From CAVWNR01 sp963756525 (GTDB lineage Bacteria > Actinomycetota > Actinomycetes > Mycobacteriales > Jatrophihabitantaceae): DNA of 64,000 nucleotides. The notes beneath the pieces were generated by a model. It saw nothing but the letters and a program-made list of their open reading frames with translations, did not search any database and was not told the DNA's origin. This document shows, in pieces, positions 6,722 through 14,827 of this stretch (the stretch's first letter is position 1; every line of letters starts with the position of its first letter). The stretch lies in contig CAVWNR010000002.1 of assembly GCA_963756525.1 (NCBI GenBank), positions 1-64,000 on the forward strand. The letters run 5' to 3'. The translations under genes and the position numbers were made by a program.

Positions 6722-7816
6722 GTGACGAGCGAGCGGGTGCTCTTGGCGGTCGACGGCAACTCGCTCGTGCACCGCGCATTCCACGCGCAAGCCGGCGCGG
6801 CGGCACGCTCACCTGACGGCCGGCCCATCTGGGCGGTACGCGGCCTGCTGGCCCAGCTGGCGGCGGCCGCCGAGCGGATCGCCCCGGATGCCGTGGTCGT
6901 CGGCTTCGACGATCCCATCGACAGCCTGCGGCGGCAGCAGTGGCCGCAGTACAAGGCCAACCGGGCCGACAAGCTCGCCACCCTCGTCGACCAACTCGCC
7001 ATCGCCGCCGAGGTGCTGCGCGGGCTCCGGCTGGCTGTCGTCATCCCGCCCGGCCTGGAGGCCGATGACGTGTTGGCCTCCGCCGCCCGGTACGCGCCGA
7101 CGGTCGGGGCACGCACGGTGGTCGTGACGTCGGACCGGGACGCGTTCGCGCTCATCGATGAGCGCACCAGCGTGCTGCGGATCATCGACGGGGGCGTGGA
7201 CGCGTCACCGCTGCTCACCGCCCCGCGGCTGGCCGGCATGCTCGGCGTGCGTCCCGAGCAGTACCGCGACTTCGCCGCGCTGCGTGGTGATCCGTCCGAC
7301 AACCTGCCGGGAGTCCGCGGCATCGGTCCGAAGACAGCGGCCCGGCTGCTCGTCGAGCTGGGTTCGGCGCAGGCGGCGTTCGACGACGCGGCGTCCGGCG
7401 GCGGCCGGGTGGCGCGGGTGGTCGGTGCCGCGGTCGCTCGCCGACTGGCGAGTCCGCCGGCGCGTGCCGTGTGGGAACTGAACTGCCAGGTGATGGCGAT
7501 GCGCCACGACGTGCCGCTCGGCTTGGACCTGGCCGCCGGCGCGGGTCGCCTGCCGCTGGACGCCGAGGCGGTTCGCGCCGCCTACCAGGCCCATCAGCTG
7601 ACGTCCACCACCGCCACGGCGCTGCGCGCGCTCGCCCATCAGGACATCCCGGTCCCGGCCCGGATGGCCTGGGCCGAGCCTGCCGACGCCATTCCGGCCG
7701 CGTACAGCTGGTCGGACCCCACGCCGGACGGCGGATGGCGGAGGCGCCCCTTCGGGCGGCTGGCGAAACGCCCCAAGTGGGATCAGCTCAGCCTGTTCGA
7801 CGCTACGGGCAGTTGA
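6722..7816 (+). CDS. stand-alone 5'-3' exonuclease (PolA N-terminal type)
   Basis: A 364-residue FEN/PIN-type nuclease like the N-terminal domain of DNA polymerase I but without a polymerase. Family motifs are LLAVDGNSLVHRAFHA, the arch-region YKANR, LEADDVLAS, VVTSDRDAFALI and the helix-hairpin-helix GDPSDNLPGVRGIGPKTAAR. These include the acidic metal ligands. It would remove RNA primers or flaps during repair and lagging-strand synthesis. The C-terminal 70 residues are Arg/Trp/Pro-rich and less conserved. It starts at GTG 6722; a longer open frame upstream overlaps moaD and is not real. The end overlaps the convergent moaE gene by 14 bases. Confidence 0.9.
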   Translation: MTSERVLLAVDGNSLVHRAFHAQAGAAARSPDGRPIWAVRGLLAQLAAAAERIAPDAVVVGFDDPIDSLRRQQWPQYKANRADKLATLVDQLAIAAEVLRGLRLAVVIPPGLEADDVLASAARYAPTVGARTVVVTSDRDAFALIDERTSVLRIIDGGVDASPLLTAPRLAGMLGVRPEQYRDFAALRGDPSDNLPGVRGIGPKTAARLLVELGSAQAAFDDAASGGGRVARVVGAAVARRLASPPARAVWELNCQVMAMRHDVPLGLDLAAGAGRLPLDAEAVRAAYQAHQLTSTTATALRALAHQDIPVPARMAWAEPADAIPAAYSWSDPTPDGGWRRRPFGRLAKRPKWDQLSLFDATGS

Positions 7817-8237
7817 CCCACTCGTCGCTGCCGTCGGCGAACACCTGCCGCTTCCACACAGGTAGCCGGTGCTTGACCTCGTCGACCAGGCGGGCGCACA
7901 CGTCGAACGCCTCGCCGCGGTGCTCCGAGCTCACTGCGGCCACCAAGGCGACGTCGCCGATGGCCAGCTTGCCGATCCGATGGCTCACCGCGAGCGCGAT
8001 GACACCCGGCTCGGCCGCGAAGCGCTCGGCCACCTCGCGCAGGACATCGTCTGCCGCCGGGTAGGACTCGTACTCCAGCTCGACGACCTCCCGGCCGTCG
8101 TCCGCGTCGCGGACCACGCCACAGAACACCACCTGCGCCCCGGCCGATGGGCGGATGACCGCGTGCTCGTGGGCGGCGACGTCCAGCGGCTGGTCGGTGA
8201 CCGCGACCAGTTTCAACGGCTGTGCCGTCGTGCTCAT
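7803..8237 (-). CDS. moaE: molybdopterin synthase catalytic subunit
   Basis: A 144-residue MoaE with the hallmark C-terminal segment RLVDEVKHRLPVWKRQ followed by VFADGSDEWVNCP, which contains the catalytic lysines, and the internal VVFCGVVRD, SHRIGKLAIGDVALVAAVSS. It builds the dithiolene of molybdopterin using sulfur from MoaD. ATG 8237 overlaps the mogA stop by the ATGA arrangement, so it is translationally coupled. The coding end overlaps the convergent exonuclease by 14 bases. Confidence 0.96.
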   Translation of the reverse strand: MSTTAQPLKLVAVTDQPLDVAAHEHAVIRPSAGAQVVFCGVVRDADDGREVVELEYESYPAADDVLREVAERFAAEPGVIALAVSHRIGKLAIGDVALVAAVSSEHRGEAFDVCARLVDEVKHRLPVWKRQVFADGSDEWVNCP

Positions 8238-8722
8238 ATGCCGCCTCCGCGACGATGGTCGCCACCGGCCAACTGGTCGAGGGCGTGGCTGAGCAGGGGG
8301 GTGAGCACGGCCATCCCGTCGCGCACTCCCCCGGGCGAACCGGGCAGTGTCACCACGAGGGTCCGCCCGATCGCACCGGCGACGCCCCGCGACAGCACGG
8401 AGGTCGGCACCTGATCACGCGACGCGGCCCGCAGCGCCTCGGCTATGCCGGGGATCTCGCGGTCCAGCAGCGGCCGGACCGCCTCGGGTGTGACGTCGGT
8501 CGGCGTAATACCCGTGCCTCCGGTGGTGAGGACCAGGTCTGCTCCCGCGGCGATCGCCGCCCTTACCGCGTCCTGGATGGCGGCCACCTCGTCGGGCACC
8601 ACAGCCCGCGACGCCACGTCGTGCCCGACGCCGGCCAGCAGGTCGACGAGCAGCTCACCGGAGTCGTCGGGGCGCTCTCCGGACGCCGAACGGTTCGAGC
8701 AGGTAATGACGGCGGCGCTCAT
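8234..8722 (-). CDS. mogA: MogA/MoaB-type molybdopterin adenylyltransferase
   Basis: A 162-residue protein of the MogA/MoaB fold. It shows AAVITCSNRSASGERPDDSG, the substrate-binding LVLTTGGTGITPTDVTPEAV and the late LVVTLPGSPGGVRDGM. It adenylylates molybdopterin before metal insertion. I use ATG 8722, which overlaps the moaC stop as ATGA, rather than the in-frame start three codons upstream. It is the middle gene of moaC-mogA-moaE. Confidence 0.92.
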   Translation of the reverse strand: MSAAVITCSNRSASGERPDDSGELLVDLLAGVGHDVASRAVVPDEVAAIQDAVRAAIAAGADLVLTTGGTGITPTDVTPEAVRPLLDREIPGIAEALRAASRDQVPTSVLSRGVAGAIGRTLVVTLPGSPGGVRDGMAVLTPLLSHALDQLAGGDHRRGGGI

Positions 8723-9183
8723 CGCTGCCACTCGCCGGTGCGGCCGCCGGACTTGCGCAGCAGCCGAACGTCGGTGAGCGTCGCCGCACGGTCGACCGCC
8801 TTGACCATGTCGTAGAGGGCCAGCCCGGCCGCGACGACCGCGGTCATCGCCTCCATCTCGATGCCGGTGCGGTCGGCAGTGCGCGTGGTGGCCGTGATCG
8901 CGACCGCGTCGTCGGCGAGTTCAAGGTCGACCTCCACCGCATGCAGGGCGACCGGATGGCAGAGCGGCACAAGATCAGGTGTGCGCTTCGCACCGGCGAT
9001 CCCGGCGATGCGCGCCACCGCCAGCGCGTCGCCCTTCGGCAGGCCGTCGCGACGCAGCAGGCTGATCACCTCGGCCGTGGTGACGAAGCGGCCGGCGGCA
9101 ACCGCCTCCCGGGCGGTGACCTCCTTGCCCGACACGTCGACCATCCGTGCCGCGCCGCGCTCGTCGACATGGGTCAGCTGCAC
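8719..9183 (-). CDS. moaC: cyclic pyranopterin monophosphate synthase
   Basis: A 154-residue MoaC that cyclises the MoaA product to cPMP. Motifs are ARMVDVSGKEVTAREAVA at the N-terminus, KGDALAVARIAGI, the active-site region LVPLCHPVALHAVEVDLEL, TADRTGIEMEAMTAVVAAGL and LYDMVKAVDRAATLTDVRLL followed by KSGGRTGEW. All catalytic residues of the family seem present. It heads the moaC-mogA-moaE operon. No moaA is in the window. Confidence 0.97.
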   Translation of the reverse strand: MQLTHVDERGAARMVDVSGKEVTAREAVAAGRFVTTAEVISLLRRDGLPKGDALAVARIAGIAGAKRTPDLVPLCHPVALHAVEVDLELADDAVAITATTRTADRTGIEMEAMTAVVAAGLALYDMVKAVDRAATLTDVRLLRKSGGRTGEWQR

Positions 9184-9208
9184 GAGATCAGGCTATCCGC
9201 CGGGAGCT

Positions 9209-9802
9209 ATGGTCGCTTCCGTGACCACGAACCGCGCCCTGCTCATCGTCGACGTGCAGAACGACTTCGCCGAAGGCGGCGCGCTCCCGGTGTCAGGCGG
9301 CGCCGCCGTTGCCGTGCGGATCACCGACCATCTCGCCGCGCATCACGGCGACTATGCAGAGATCATCGCCTCCCGTGACTGGCATACGCCGGGCTCGACC
9401 AACGGCGGCCACTTCGCGGCGCCGGGTGCCGAGCCGGATTTCGTCCGCACCTGGCCGGTGCATTGCCTGTCCGGAACCCCCGGTGCGAACTACCACCCTG
9501 CGTTCGATACCCGGCTCGTCGCCACGCACGTCCGCACGGGCCAGGACCAACCCGGGTATTCGATGTTCGAGGGACGGACCGAGGACGGCACCGAACTCGC
9601 CGCGATCCTGCGCGACCGCGGCATCACCGACGTCGACGTGGTCGGCCTTGCGACGGACTACTGCGTCTACCAGACGGCGTTGTCGGCACTGGCCGAGGGC
9701 CTGCGCGTGCGGGTGCTTACCGACCTCGTCGCGGGCGTCGCCCCGAACAGCAGCGAGCGCGCGCTGCGTGACCTCGCCGAGCGCGGGGCGACCATCACGT
9801 AA
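9209..9802 (+). CDS. nicotinamidase-like isochorismatase-fold hydrolase
   Basis: A 197-residue cysteine hydrolase of the PncA family, which deamidates nicotinamide to nicotinate in NAD salvage. Seen are the catalytic Asp in LLIVDVQNDF (D15), metal ligands in SRDWHTPGSTNGGHF (D57, H59, H68) and WPVHC (H85), the YSMFEG loop, and the nucleophile in GLATDYCV (C152). The catalytic lysine expected before the YSxFEG loop (usual pattern KG) reads T110-G, as RTGQ, so the triad appears incomplete. Start is uncertain: ATG 9209 has GGGAG only 2 bases away, and GTG 9221 gives 193 residues with GGGAG 14 bases away. It is divergent from moaC and followed by tRNA-Arg 27 bases later. Confidence 0.82.
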   Translation: MVASVTTNRALLIVDVQNDFAEGGALPVSGGAAVAVRITDHLAAHHGDYAEIIASRDWHTPGSTNGGHFAAPGAEPDFVRTWPVHCLSGTPGANYHPAFDTRLVATHVRTGQDQPGYSMFEGRTEDGTELAAILRDRGITDVDVVGLATDYCVYQTALSALAEGLRVRVLTDLVAGVAPNSSERALRDLAERGATIT

Positions 9803-9828
9803 CGTTGGATGCTGTCGACGGACGGTTC

Positions 9829-9901
9829 GCCCTCGTAGCTCAGGGGATAGAGCGCCGGACTCCTAAGCCGGGCGTCGTAGGTTCGAATCCTACCGGGGGC
9901 A
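9829..9901 (+). tRNA. tRNA-Arg(CCT), insertion site of the island
   Basis: A complete cloverleaf. The acceptor stem GCCCTCG pairs with CGGGGGC (one G:U), the D-arm includes AGCTC-AGGGGATA-GAGC, the anticodon loop is CTCCTAA with anticodon CCT for AGG codons, and the T-arm is GTAGG-TTCGAAT-CCTAC. The 3' 43 bases are repeated, with four differences, at 32712-32754. An integrase pseudogene abuts it on the opposite strand. Confidence 0.96.
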
Positions 9902-11106
9902 CACGATACAGGCCCTGGATTGGCTGGCCTGTAGCGGTCTGCTTGATCGATTCCAGCGTGATCAATTGACCGCCAGTCCGCAAATAGTCCGCATGATCTT
10001 GAGCCGCGGTTGGCGCCGCCGAGTCGAGCGCACTGGCGATCTCATCGAGCCGGTCGTCGAAGAGATGGCCGTAAAGATCGAGCGTCATGGTCGCGGACGT
10101 GTGCCCGAGCATCTGCTGGACGACCTTCACGTCGGCTCCCGCGGCGATCGCGAGCGACGCGGCGGTGTGCCGGAGGGCATGCGGCACCAGTCCGTCGAGG
10201 CCGACCTGATGCGCGGCGGGGGTGAAGACGTCGCGGCGGAAGTTGCTCGCACGCAGCACATCTCCTTGCGGCGTGGTGAAAACAAGATCGTCGGGTCCGA
10301 GCCCATTGACGTGCGCGCCGAGCAGTTCGGCCAGGAAAGCTCGGAATCCCGATCCACCGCCGCGCATGGGTTTTTGGCGCCCCCCAAGCGAGCACGCCGT
10401 TGACCGCGGTCACCGACTCGGCAATCTCCACCCGCCGGGCGAGCAGGTCGAGCCGGCGGACGCGCAGCGCGGCCATCTCGCCGAAGCGTGTTCCGGTATA
10501 GGCGAGGAAGAGGACGATGAGGCCATAGTCGCACCGGCGTCGTTGGCGTTCGGCTCTCCATTTGGCCACGGAATCGGCCGGCGTACTGCAGGCATCGGCG
10601 AGCGCACGCACCTGCTCATGCGTGAGATAGTGCCGATCCGTTGCGGCTTCGCGAGGCAGACGGATCTCCCCGGCGGGATTGCGGGCGAGGCGACCGTCGC
10701 GCACGGCAAGCGCCAACAGCAGCGACAGCACGCGGTGCGCCTTCCGCGCGGTTGACGGCGACCGCGTGCGTGCTGACCCAGCGCTGCACGTCGGGATGCG
10801 ACACGTCGATCAGCGACAGATCAGCCCAGTGCGGATCGATGTGCGTGCGGACGATGCCGGCGTACCGCTCGCGGGTCGACGGCTTAAGTTGTGCTTGCGC
10901 GGCAAGCCAGCGCTGCGTCCACGCGCCGACCGTGATCTTCGACTTCGCAGGGTCGACGTAGGTGCCGGTCTGCACCGCGGTGGTAACCGAGTCGAGCCAC
11001 CGCTGGGCGTCGATCTTGCGGGTGAAGTGGCGGGCGTGCTCTTTGCCGTGGGATCGCGGTAGCGGGCGCGCCAGCGGCCGTCGGGCCGCTTCTGGATGTT
11101 GGCCAT
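9840..11106 (-). pseudogene. tyrosine-recombinase integrase, three frameshifts
   Basis: Joined across frames this reads as a full phage-type integrase. The N-terminus is MANIQKRPDGRWRARYRDP. An Arm/SAM-like domain follows (KITVGAWTQRWLAAQAQLKP, DVQRWVSTH) and then the catalytic domain. Box I Arg is in YTGTRFGEMAALR, then HALRHTAASLAIAAGADVKV, MLGHTSATMTLDLYGH with the Tyr nucleophile. The frame breaks near 11045-11052, near 10750-10775 and near 10331-10340, each explicable by one base. The last frame has no stop before it runs antisense through the tRNA gene. It would have excised and inserted the island; as it stands it should be inactive unless the breaks are sequencing errors. Confidence 0.85.
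9860..9902 (+). repeat. attL: 43-bp tRNA 3'-end repeat
   Basis: This is the tRNA-Arg sequence from the anticodon loop to the first base after the discriminator. It matches 32712-32754 over the same 43 positions with four mismatches, all in the T-stem. The mismatches come in two compensating pairs (TA/TA here, CT/AG there). Confidence 0.85.
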
Positions 11107-11165
11107 GTCAGGTCGCCTCCTGGCAGCAGGCTACTTCGATGCGGTGACGAAACCTGGCCGGTGGA

Positions 11166-11374
11166 TCAGCTCGCTGCGGCGCGGTGTGGGCGAGTGCCTG
11201 CGGCGAGTTCGTCGATCCAGTGCAGGACGTCGCTGTGCCGGTATTTGACGCGCCGGCCGACCTTGAATCCGTACGGGTCGAGTCCCTTGCTGCGCCACCA
11301 GCGCACGGTGGCGACCGGTACGCGAGGAGTTTGGCGGCGTCGCCGATGCTGATCAGCTTGTCGTGCGGGTCCAT
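11166..11374 (-). pseudogene. excisionase-like HTH gene with one frameshift
   Basis: It starts MDPHDKLISIGDAAKLL in one frame and continues in another as VPVATVRWWRSKGLDPYGF, KVGRRVKYRHSDVLHWIDEL, ending in a TGA at 11166. The joined 68-residue product is a MerR/Xis-type winged helix with the usual SIGDAAKLLGVP...VRWWR and K.GR..KYR..D...W.DE signature. The break is near 11322 and needs one base. It lies immediately upstream of the integrase, the normal position of a directionality factor. Confidence 0.75.
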
Positions 11375-11635
11375 GGTGGTGGTTGTCTCCTTCCGGTCCG
11401 CGCGATGCGGGCTTCTACCTAGTAGGAGCGGGCGTCCGCGGTTGGACACGGTTGGTCTTTACCTATTCGTGTGACACCGGGGTGCGGAGCCATAGCTGGC
11501 GGTCCGGCCCACCACAGCGACCGCCGCGAACGACCGCAGGAATCCGTCACCCGCGACGGCAAATACCGAAATCACGGCCGGTGCAACCCTGGGGACGCCG
11601 GCCGCCGGCTGAGCCTTGATCGCTAACCTTCGTCG
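11375..11635. other. non-coding gap between excisionase and DUF3800 remnants
   Basis: No convincing gene is seen. It presumably holds the divergent promoters of the excisionase and the DUF3800 gene. Confidence 0.4.
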
Positions 11636-12168
11636 GTGCCGGTCGAGGTGTTCGTGGACGAGGGCAAGCGCGGCGGCTATTTGCTGTGCGCGCGATCGTG
11701 CCGTCGACGGATGTCGTTGCGGCACGGCGCACTATGCGGGCGCTCAAGCCGGCGAACCGTCGCCGGCTGCACATGCGCAGCGAGGGCGCGTCGCGTCGGC
11801 AGCAGATCCTGGCGCGATTCTTGGACGCCCGGCCGGTCAGCGCTGCGCATCTGTGGCGCGCGCCGATCCGTGGTCATCCCGAGCGCGAGGTCCGCGACGA
11901 GTGCTTTCGCGGCCTGGTCGAAGGAGTGCTCGATCTCGGCGCGACACGCATCGTGGTGGAGTCGTGCGCGCAAGATCGACAGGACGAGCAGGTCATCGGC
12001 GGGAGCCTTGCCGCGGCCGGTGCGATCGGCCGGGTGCGCTACGACGTGGTGCCGGCCGGCGCCGACGAGCTGCTGTGGGCCGCGGATCTGATCACCTGGG
12101 CCTACGGTGTCGGCGGGCCGACACGTCGCCTGATCGCCGGTCTGGTCACCGTCCACGATCTGCCGTAG
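11636..12168 (+). pseudogene. DUF3800-like protein with one frameshift
   Basis: The N-terminus, PVEVFVDEGKRGGYLLCA, is followed in another frame by AIVPSTDVVAARRTMRALKP, RRLHMRSEGASRRQQILARF and a C-terminal part with RIVVESCAQDRQDEQVIGGS and DELLWAADLITWAYGVGGP. The FVDEGKR start, the R.LH...E...RR..IL block and the late LLW.AD...W resemble the short DUF3800-like proteins common in actinobacteria. Their function is unknown, though the FVDES/G motif suggests an RNase H-like fold. The break is near 11690-11697. It starts at GTG 11636. A bulged hairpin follows directly. Confidence 0.65.
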
Positions 12169-12179
12169 AGATGCGCGAA

Positions 12180-12216
12180 GGCCGGGCGACCCGTCAAGAC
12201 GGGCGGGCTCCCGGCC
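12180..12216 (+). terminator. strong bulged hairpin after DUF3800 remnant
   Basis: The outer stem GGCCGGG/CCCGGCC encloses an inner perfect stem CCCGTC-AA-GACGGG, 12 bases after the DUF3800 stop. No U-tract is visible. It is likely a transcription terminator of the GC-rich type. Confidence 0.5.
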
Positions 12217-12950
12217 TCACTTCTGGGGCTCCTCACGCCAGCGCCACCATTGTGCGCCACCGACGCAGCAGGTGTCGAGCGGCGCGCGAACCCGCGCGCG
12301 ATGATCACCGGCCCAGGCTGGGGCCGCGGTCCATCGAACGGCCGTACTGGTAGCCGGGCTCGATCGGGTGGTGAAGGCCGGGCTGGTCGAGGCCGAGTCG
12401 GCGGCGGTGTTCGGCGAGGGCGCGCAGTTGCTGTTCGCGTCACCAGGCCGCGGCCGCGGAGCGCAGTAGGCGCTGTGGGTCAGGGTGGCTAGTCGGCTGA
12501 GCGAAATATGACGTCGTGTTGCGCTGACGGCAGCACCGAAGACTTATGAAAGGCGCGAAGATGTTTCCAAGTTCGCGGCCCATCAGGCGACCGGTATTGC
12601 GCGACTGGGCCGCGTCGAATAGGACTATGTTGCGCCAAAATCTGTCGGGCTCGGCGTTCACGGTTCGAGTTCGGGCGGGTCGCGGAGCTTGCCGCTGCTT
12701 GGACAACGCGGACGGCTCGGAATGCGGTAATTGGGCGCGCGGCTGCGGCAGACCGCGGCCGCGTTGGCGACCGCAGCGGCGTGCGTGCGGTCGCTGACTA
12801 CAGCTCGTCGGGGTGCGGACCGGGGTGTGCTCCCCGTCGACGTCCGGTCCGGCACGCATCGGTGCGCGTGACGTCGACCGGTGCGATGTGCCGCGTGCTG
12901 TGGCAGGCGGGGACCGCTGCCGTCGCCGACCCGCGCCGGGCGGACTGGTG
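12217..12950. other. degenerate island DNA without a recognisable gene
   Basis: Several open frames exist but none looks like protein. A short C-terminal-looking stretch (VKAGLVEAESAAVFGEGAQL, stop near 12470) may be the tail of a lost gene. Its composition is less GC-biased between about 12500 and 12660. It reads as relic sequence between the DUF3800 and IS remnants. Confidence 0.35.
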
Positions 12951-12959
12951 TTCAGGGTC

Positions 12960-13310
12960 TCGTCGGGACCGCAACCCTCGGCGGCGGCGTTGGACACGCT
13001 GGCGGCTGCTCGCGGTGATCGTCATTCCAGCCAGTGTCCAGGACCGCGACGCCGCCGGCCCGCTGCTGGCGCTGCTACGCGAACGGTTCTCCACCATCAA
13101 GCTGGTATGGGCCGACGGCGGCTACGCCGGCCGACTGGTCGCCTGGACCAGCTCCGCCTTGCAGCGGGCCGTGACCGTGGTCAAACGCCGCGACGATCTC
13201 AGCGGGTTCGTCGTGCTACCCCGCCGCTGGGTCGTAGAACGCGCCTTCGGCTGGCTACTACACCACCGACGACTGGTCCGCGAGTACGAACGCCGATCCG
13301 ACCACCAACT
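12960..13310 (+). pseudogene. remnant of an IS5-family transposase (C-terminal part)
   Basis: VIVIPASVQDRDAAGPLLAL, STIKLVWADGGYAGRLVAW and GFVVLPRRWVVERAFGWL are the DDE-domain motifs of IS5-type transposases. The second catalytic Asp lies in WADGGY and the Glu in RWVVERAFGW. Upstream, the expected K-R-H..VDT.G.L segment is recognisable only in another frame (ALDTLAAARG). The usual C-terminus after YERR is missing. No terminal inverted repeats were recognised. It is a decayed insertion sequence. Confidence 0.75.
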
Positions 13311-13320
13311 CGGCACCACC

Positions 13321-13632
13321 AACCGTGACCGCGCCGGGGGCCAGTGGGCCGCGCAGAAACGTCGACTCGGGGCGGGTCGGTCGTTGACCGGCCGTGAAGC
13401 GGAAACCACCCAGATCATCCAGTGCGGCGCGGGTGGATGTCTGCGCGCTGGTGGGGTTTCGGCGGGCGGGCAGTCCTCGCAGGAGGTGGAGGCTGAGGTC
13501 GTCGGTGCCGCGGATCCGGTCCAGGGAGTCCTTGTAGGCGCGGTGATGGTGTTTAGCCGTTGCGGTCGGTAGGCGGCGTCGGGGCAGTCGGGAGGGGAAG
13601 TCCTCGGTGCCGGCCGGATACCTGCCGGTCAT
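13321..13632 (-). other. truncated start of a third PAP2-kinase unit plus relic DNA
   Basis: The left PAP2 gene stops at 13629 and an ATG at 13632 overlaps it as ATGA, exactly as the fusion gene at 16576 overlaps the preceding PAP2 gene. The first codons read MTGRYPAG, against MTGRNPAG at 16576, after which the similarity ends. The array therefore once continued and was cut within eight codons. The remaining 300 bases contain an open frame I do not recognise. Confidence 0.6.
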
Positions 13633-14378
13633 CGCCTGTCCTCAGCGTGGTGGGCCGGGGGAACGCCCGCCAGAAACTGCGTCCTGGCGGGCTGCTGCAG
13701 CCTGTTGCGCCGCCGCTGGAACTGGTCGGCTACCAGGGCGGTGACCAGGGCGCAGGACGTGCCGAGCAGGAACCCCGCGGTGGCGTCGGAGAGCCAGTGG
13801 GCGCCCAGGTAGGCGCGGGAGACCCCCATCAGTATGGAGAACGCCACCGCGGCAGCGCCCCACCAGGCGCGCCGCCGCCCCGCCGGTACCAGGGCGATGA
13901 CCGCCGCGAGGACGGTGACCGTGGCGGCGATGGTGTGCCCGGACGGGAACGAGGCATTGGTGGTGGCGACCAGCGACCCGGGCGGCCTGGCCCGGTCGTA
14001 GGTCCCTTTCAGCGGGCCGATCAGCACCTCGGATAGCACGATGGCGGCGGCGAAGGCGGCCAGGTGCCACCACCGGCGGCGCAGGGCAAGGTAGCCGGCC
14101 AGGGCGATCCGCACCGGCAGTGTGACGTACACCAGCCCGAGGATGTTGAAGACCTTGGCGATCGCGGTCAGCGGCGGTGCCCGCCCGGAGATCATCAGCC
14201 GCAGCCACGCGTCGTCTAGCCGCTGGAGGCGGGCCAGCGTGTCGTGGCCGGCGGCCAGGGCGAACACCGCGGCCGTGAGCGCCACCACGCCGGCGGTGAG
14301 CAGGGCGGCCTGCCGGGGGCTGGCAAGAAGCAGATCCTCCTGCGGCCGGGCGGTGGCCGGCCGGGTCATCCCGGGCAT
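13629..14378 (-). CDS. stand-alone PAP2 phosphatase, copy 2
   Basis: A 249-residue membrane phosphatase of the PAP2 family, nearly identical to the copy at 16573-17322. All three catalytic motifs are present: K-x6-RP in KGTYDRARPPG (about K124-P132), PSGH in ASFPSGHTIAA (145-148), and SR-x5-H-x3-D in SRAYLGAHWLSD (187-198). Five or six membrane helices surround them. Such enzymes dephosphorylate phosphatidate, undecaprenyl pyrophosphate or similar lipids on the outer membrane face. ATG 14378 has AGG 6 bases upstream; ATG 14369 would give an ATGA overlap with the preceding fusion gene. It differs from its twin by a handful of residues (for example DTLARLQRLD versus DTLARIQRLD). Confidence 0.92.
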   Translation of the reverse strand: MPGMTRPATARPQEDLLLASPRQAALLTAGVVALTAAVFALAAGHDTLARLQRLDDAWLRLMISGRAPPLTAIAKVFNILGLVYVTLPVRIALAGYLALRRRWWHLAAFAAAIVLSEVLIGPLKGTYDRARPPGSLVATTNASFPSGHTIAATVTVLAAVIALVPAGRRRAWWGAAAVAFSILMGVSRAYLGAHWLSDATAGFLLGTSCALVTALVADQFQRRRNRLQQPARTQFLAGVPPAHHAEDRR

Positions 14379-14827
14379 GGCGCACCTCGCCCGCACAGGG
14401 CCAGGCCTTCGGTGCGGCGGACGTAGCTGACCAGCGTCGCTCGGGGCATGAACGCCACCGCGGTGTCGACGGTGGTGGCCAGGGCCGGGGAGGCGCCGGG
14501 GGAGAAGGCGAACTGGTAGGTCGCGCAGCCGCCGGGGAAGGTGTAGTAGCGGACGTCGGAGTACCGCGGGACCAGGCTCAGCGGGCGCTCGAAGCGGCGC
14601 ATGCCGGGCTGCTCGGAGGGGATCTGCTGGGCGCCCGAGGTGTCGCAGGTCGCGGTGAGGGTGATCGTCACCGGCTGCGGCCCGGAGTTCAGCGCGAAGC
14701 TGGACCGCCCGTTGGCGATCTGGCCGCCGGCCGCGGTCCAGCCCGACGGGAGCGCGGCGATGCAGGGCAGGAAGGCCGCCGAGGGAACCGCCTGGGCCGC
14801 CAGGATCATCGTATGGCTCGTGCCGCA
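13633..14827 (-). repeat. recently homogenised repeat, copy 2
   Basis: These 1195 bases (PAP2 gene plus the exodomain end of the fusion gene) are almost identical to 16577-17771 at a constant offset of 2944. The identity stops abruptly after the codons around TMILAAQAVPS; beyond that the two fusion genes are clearly paralogous but diverged. Confidence 0.85.

Noticed and set aside
9840..9903. Protein tail VPPVGFEPTTPG as a real integrase domain
   Set aside because: It is the antisense translation of the tRNA 3' end.
9840..11106. Programmed frameshifting in the integrase
   Set aside because: Three breaks in one gene plus breaks in neighbouring genes point to decay. No slippery heptamer with a downstream structure is evident.
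12440..12997. A 185-codon minus-strand frame in the island relic region
   Set aside because: Part of it looks protein-like, but it overlaps the IS remnant, has no recognised motif and no Shine-Dalgarno, so it is not called as a gene.
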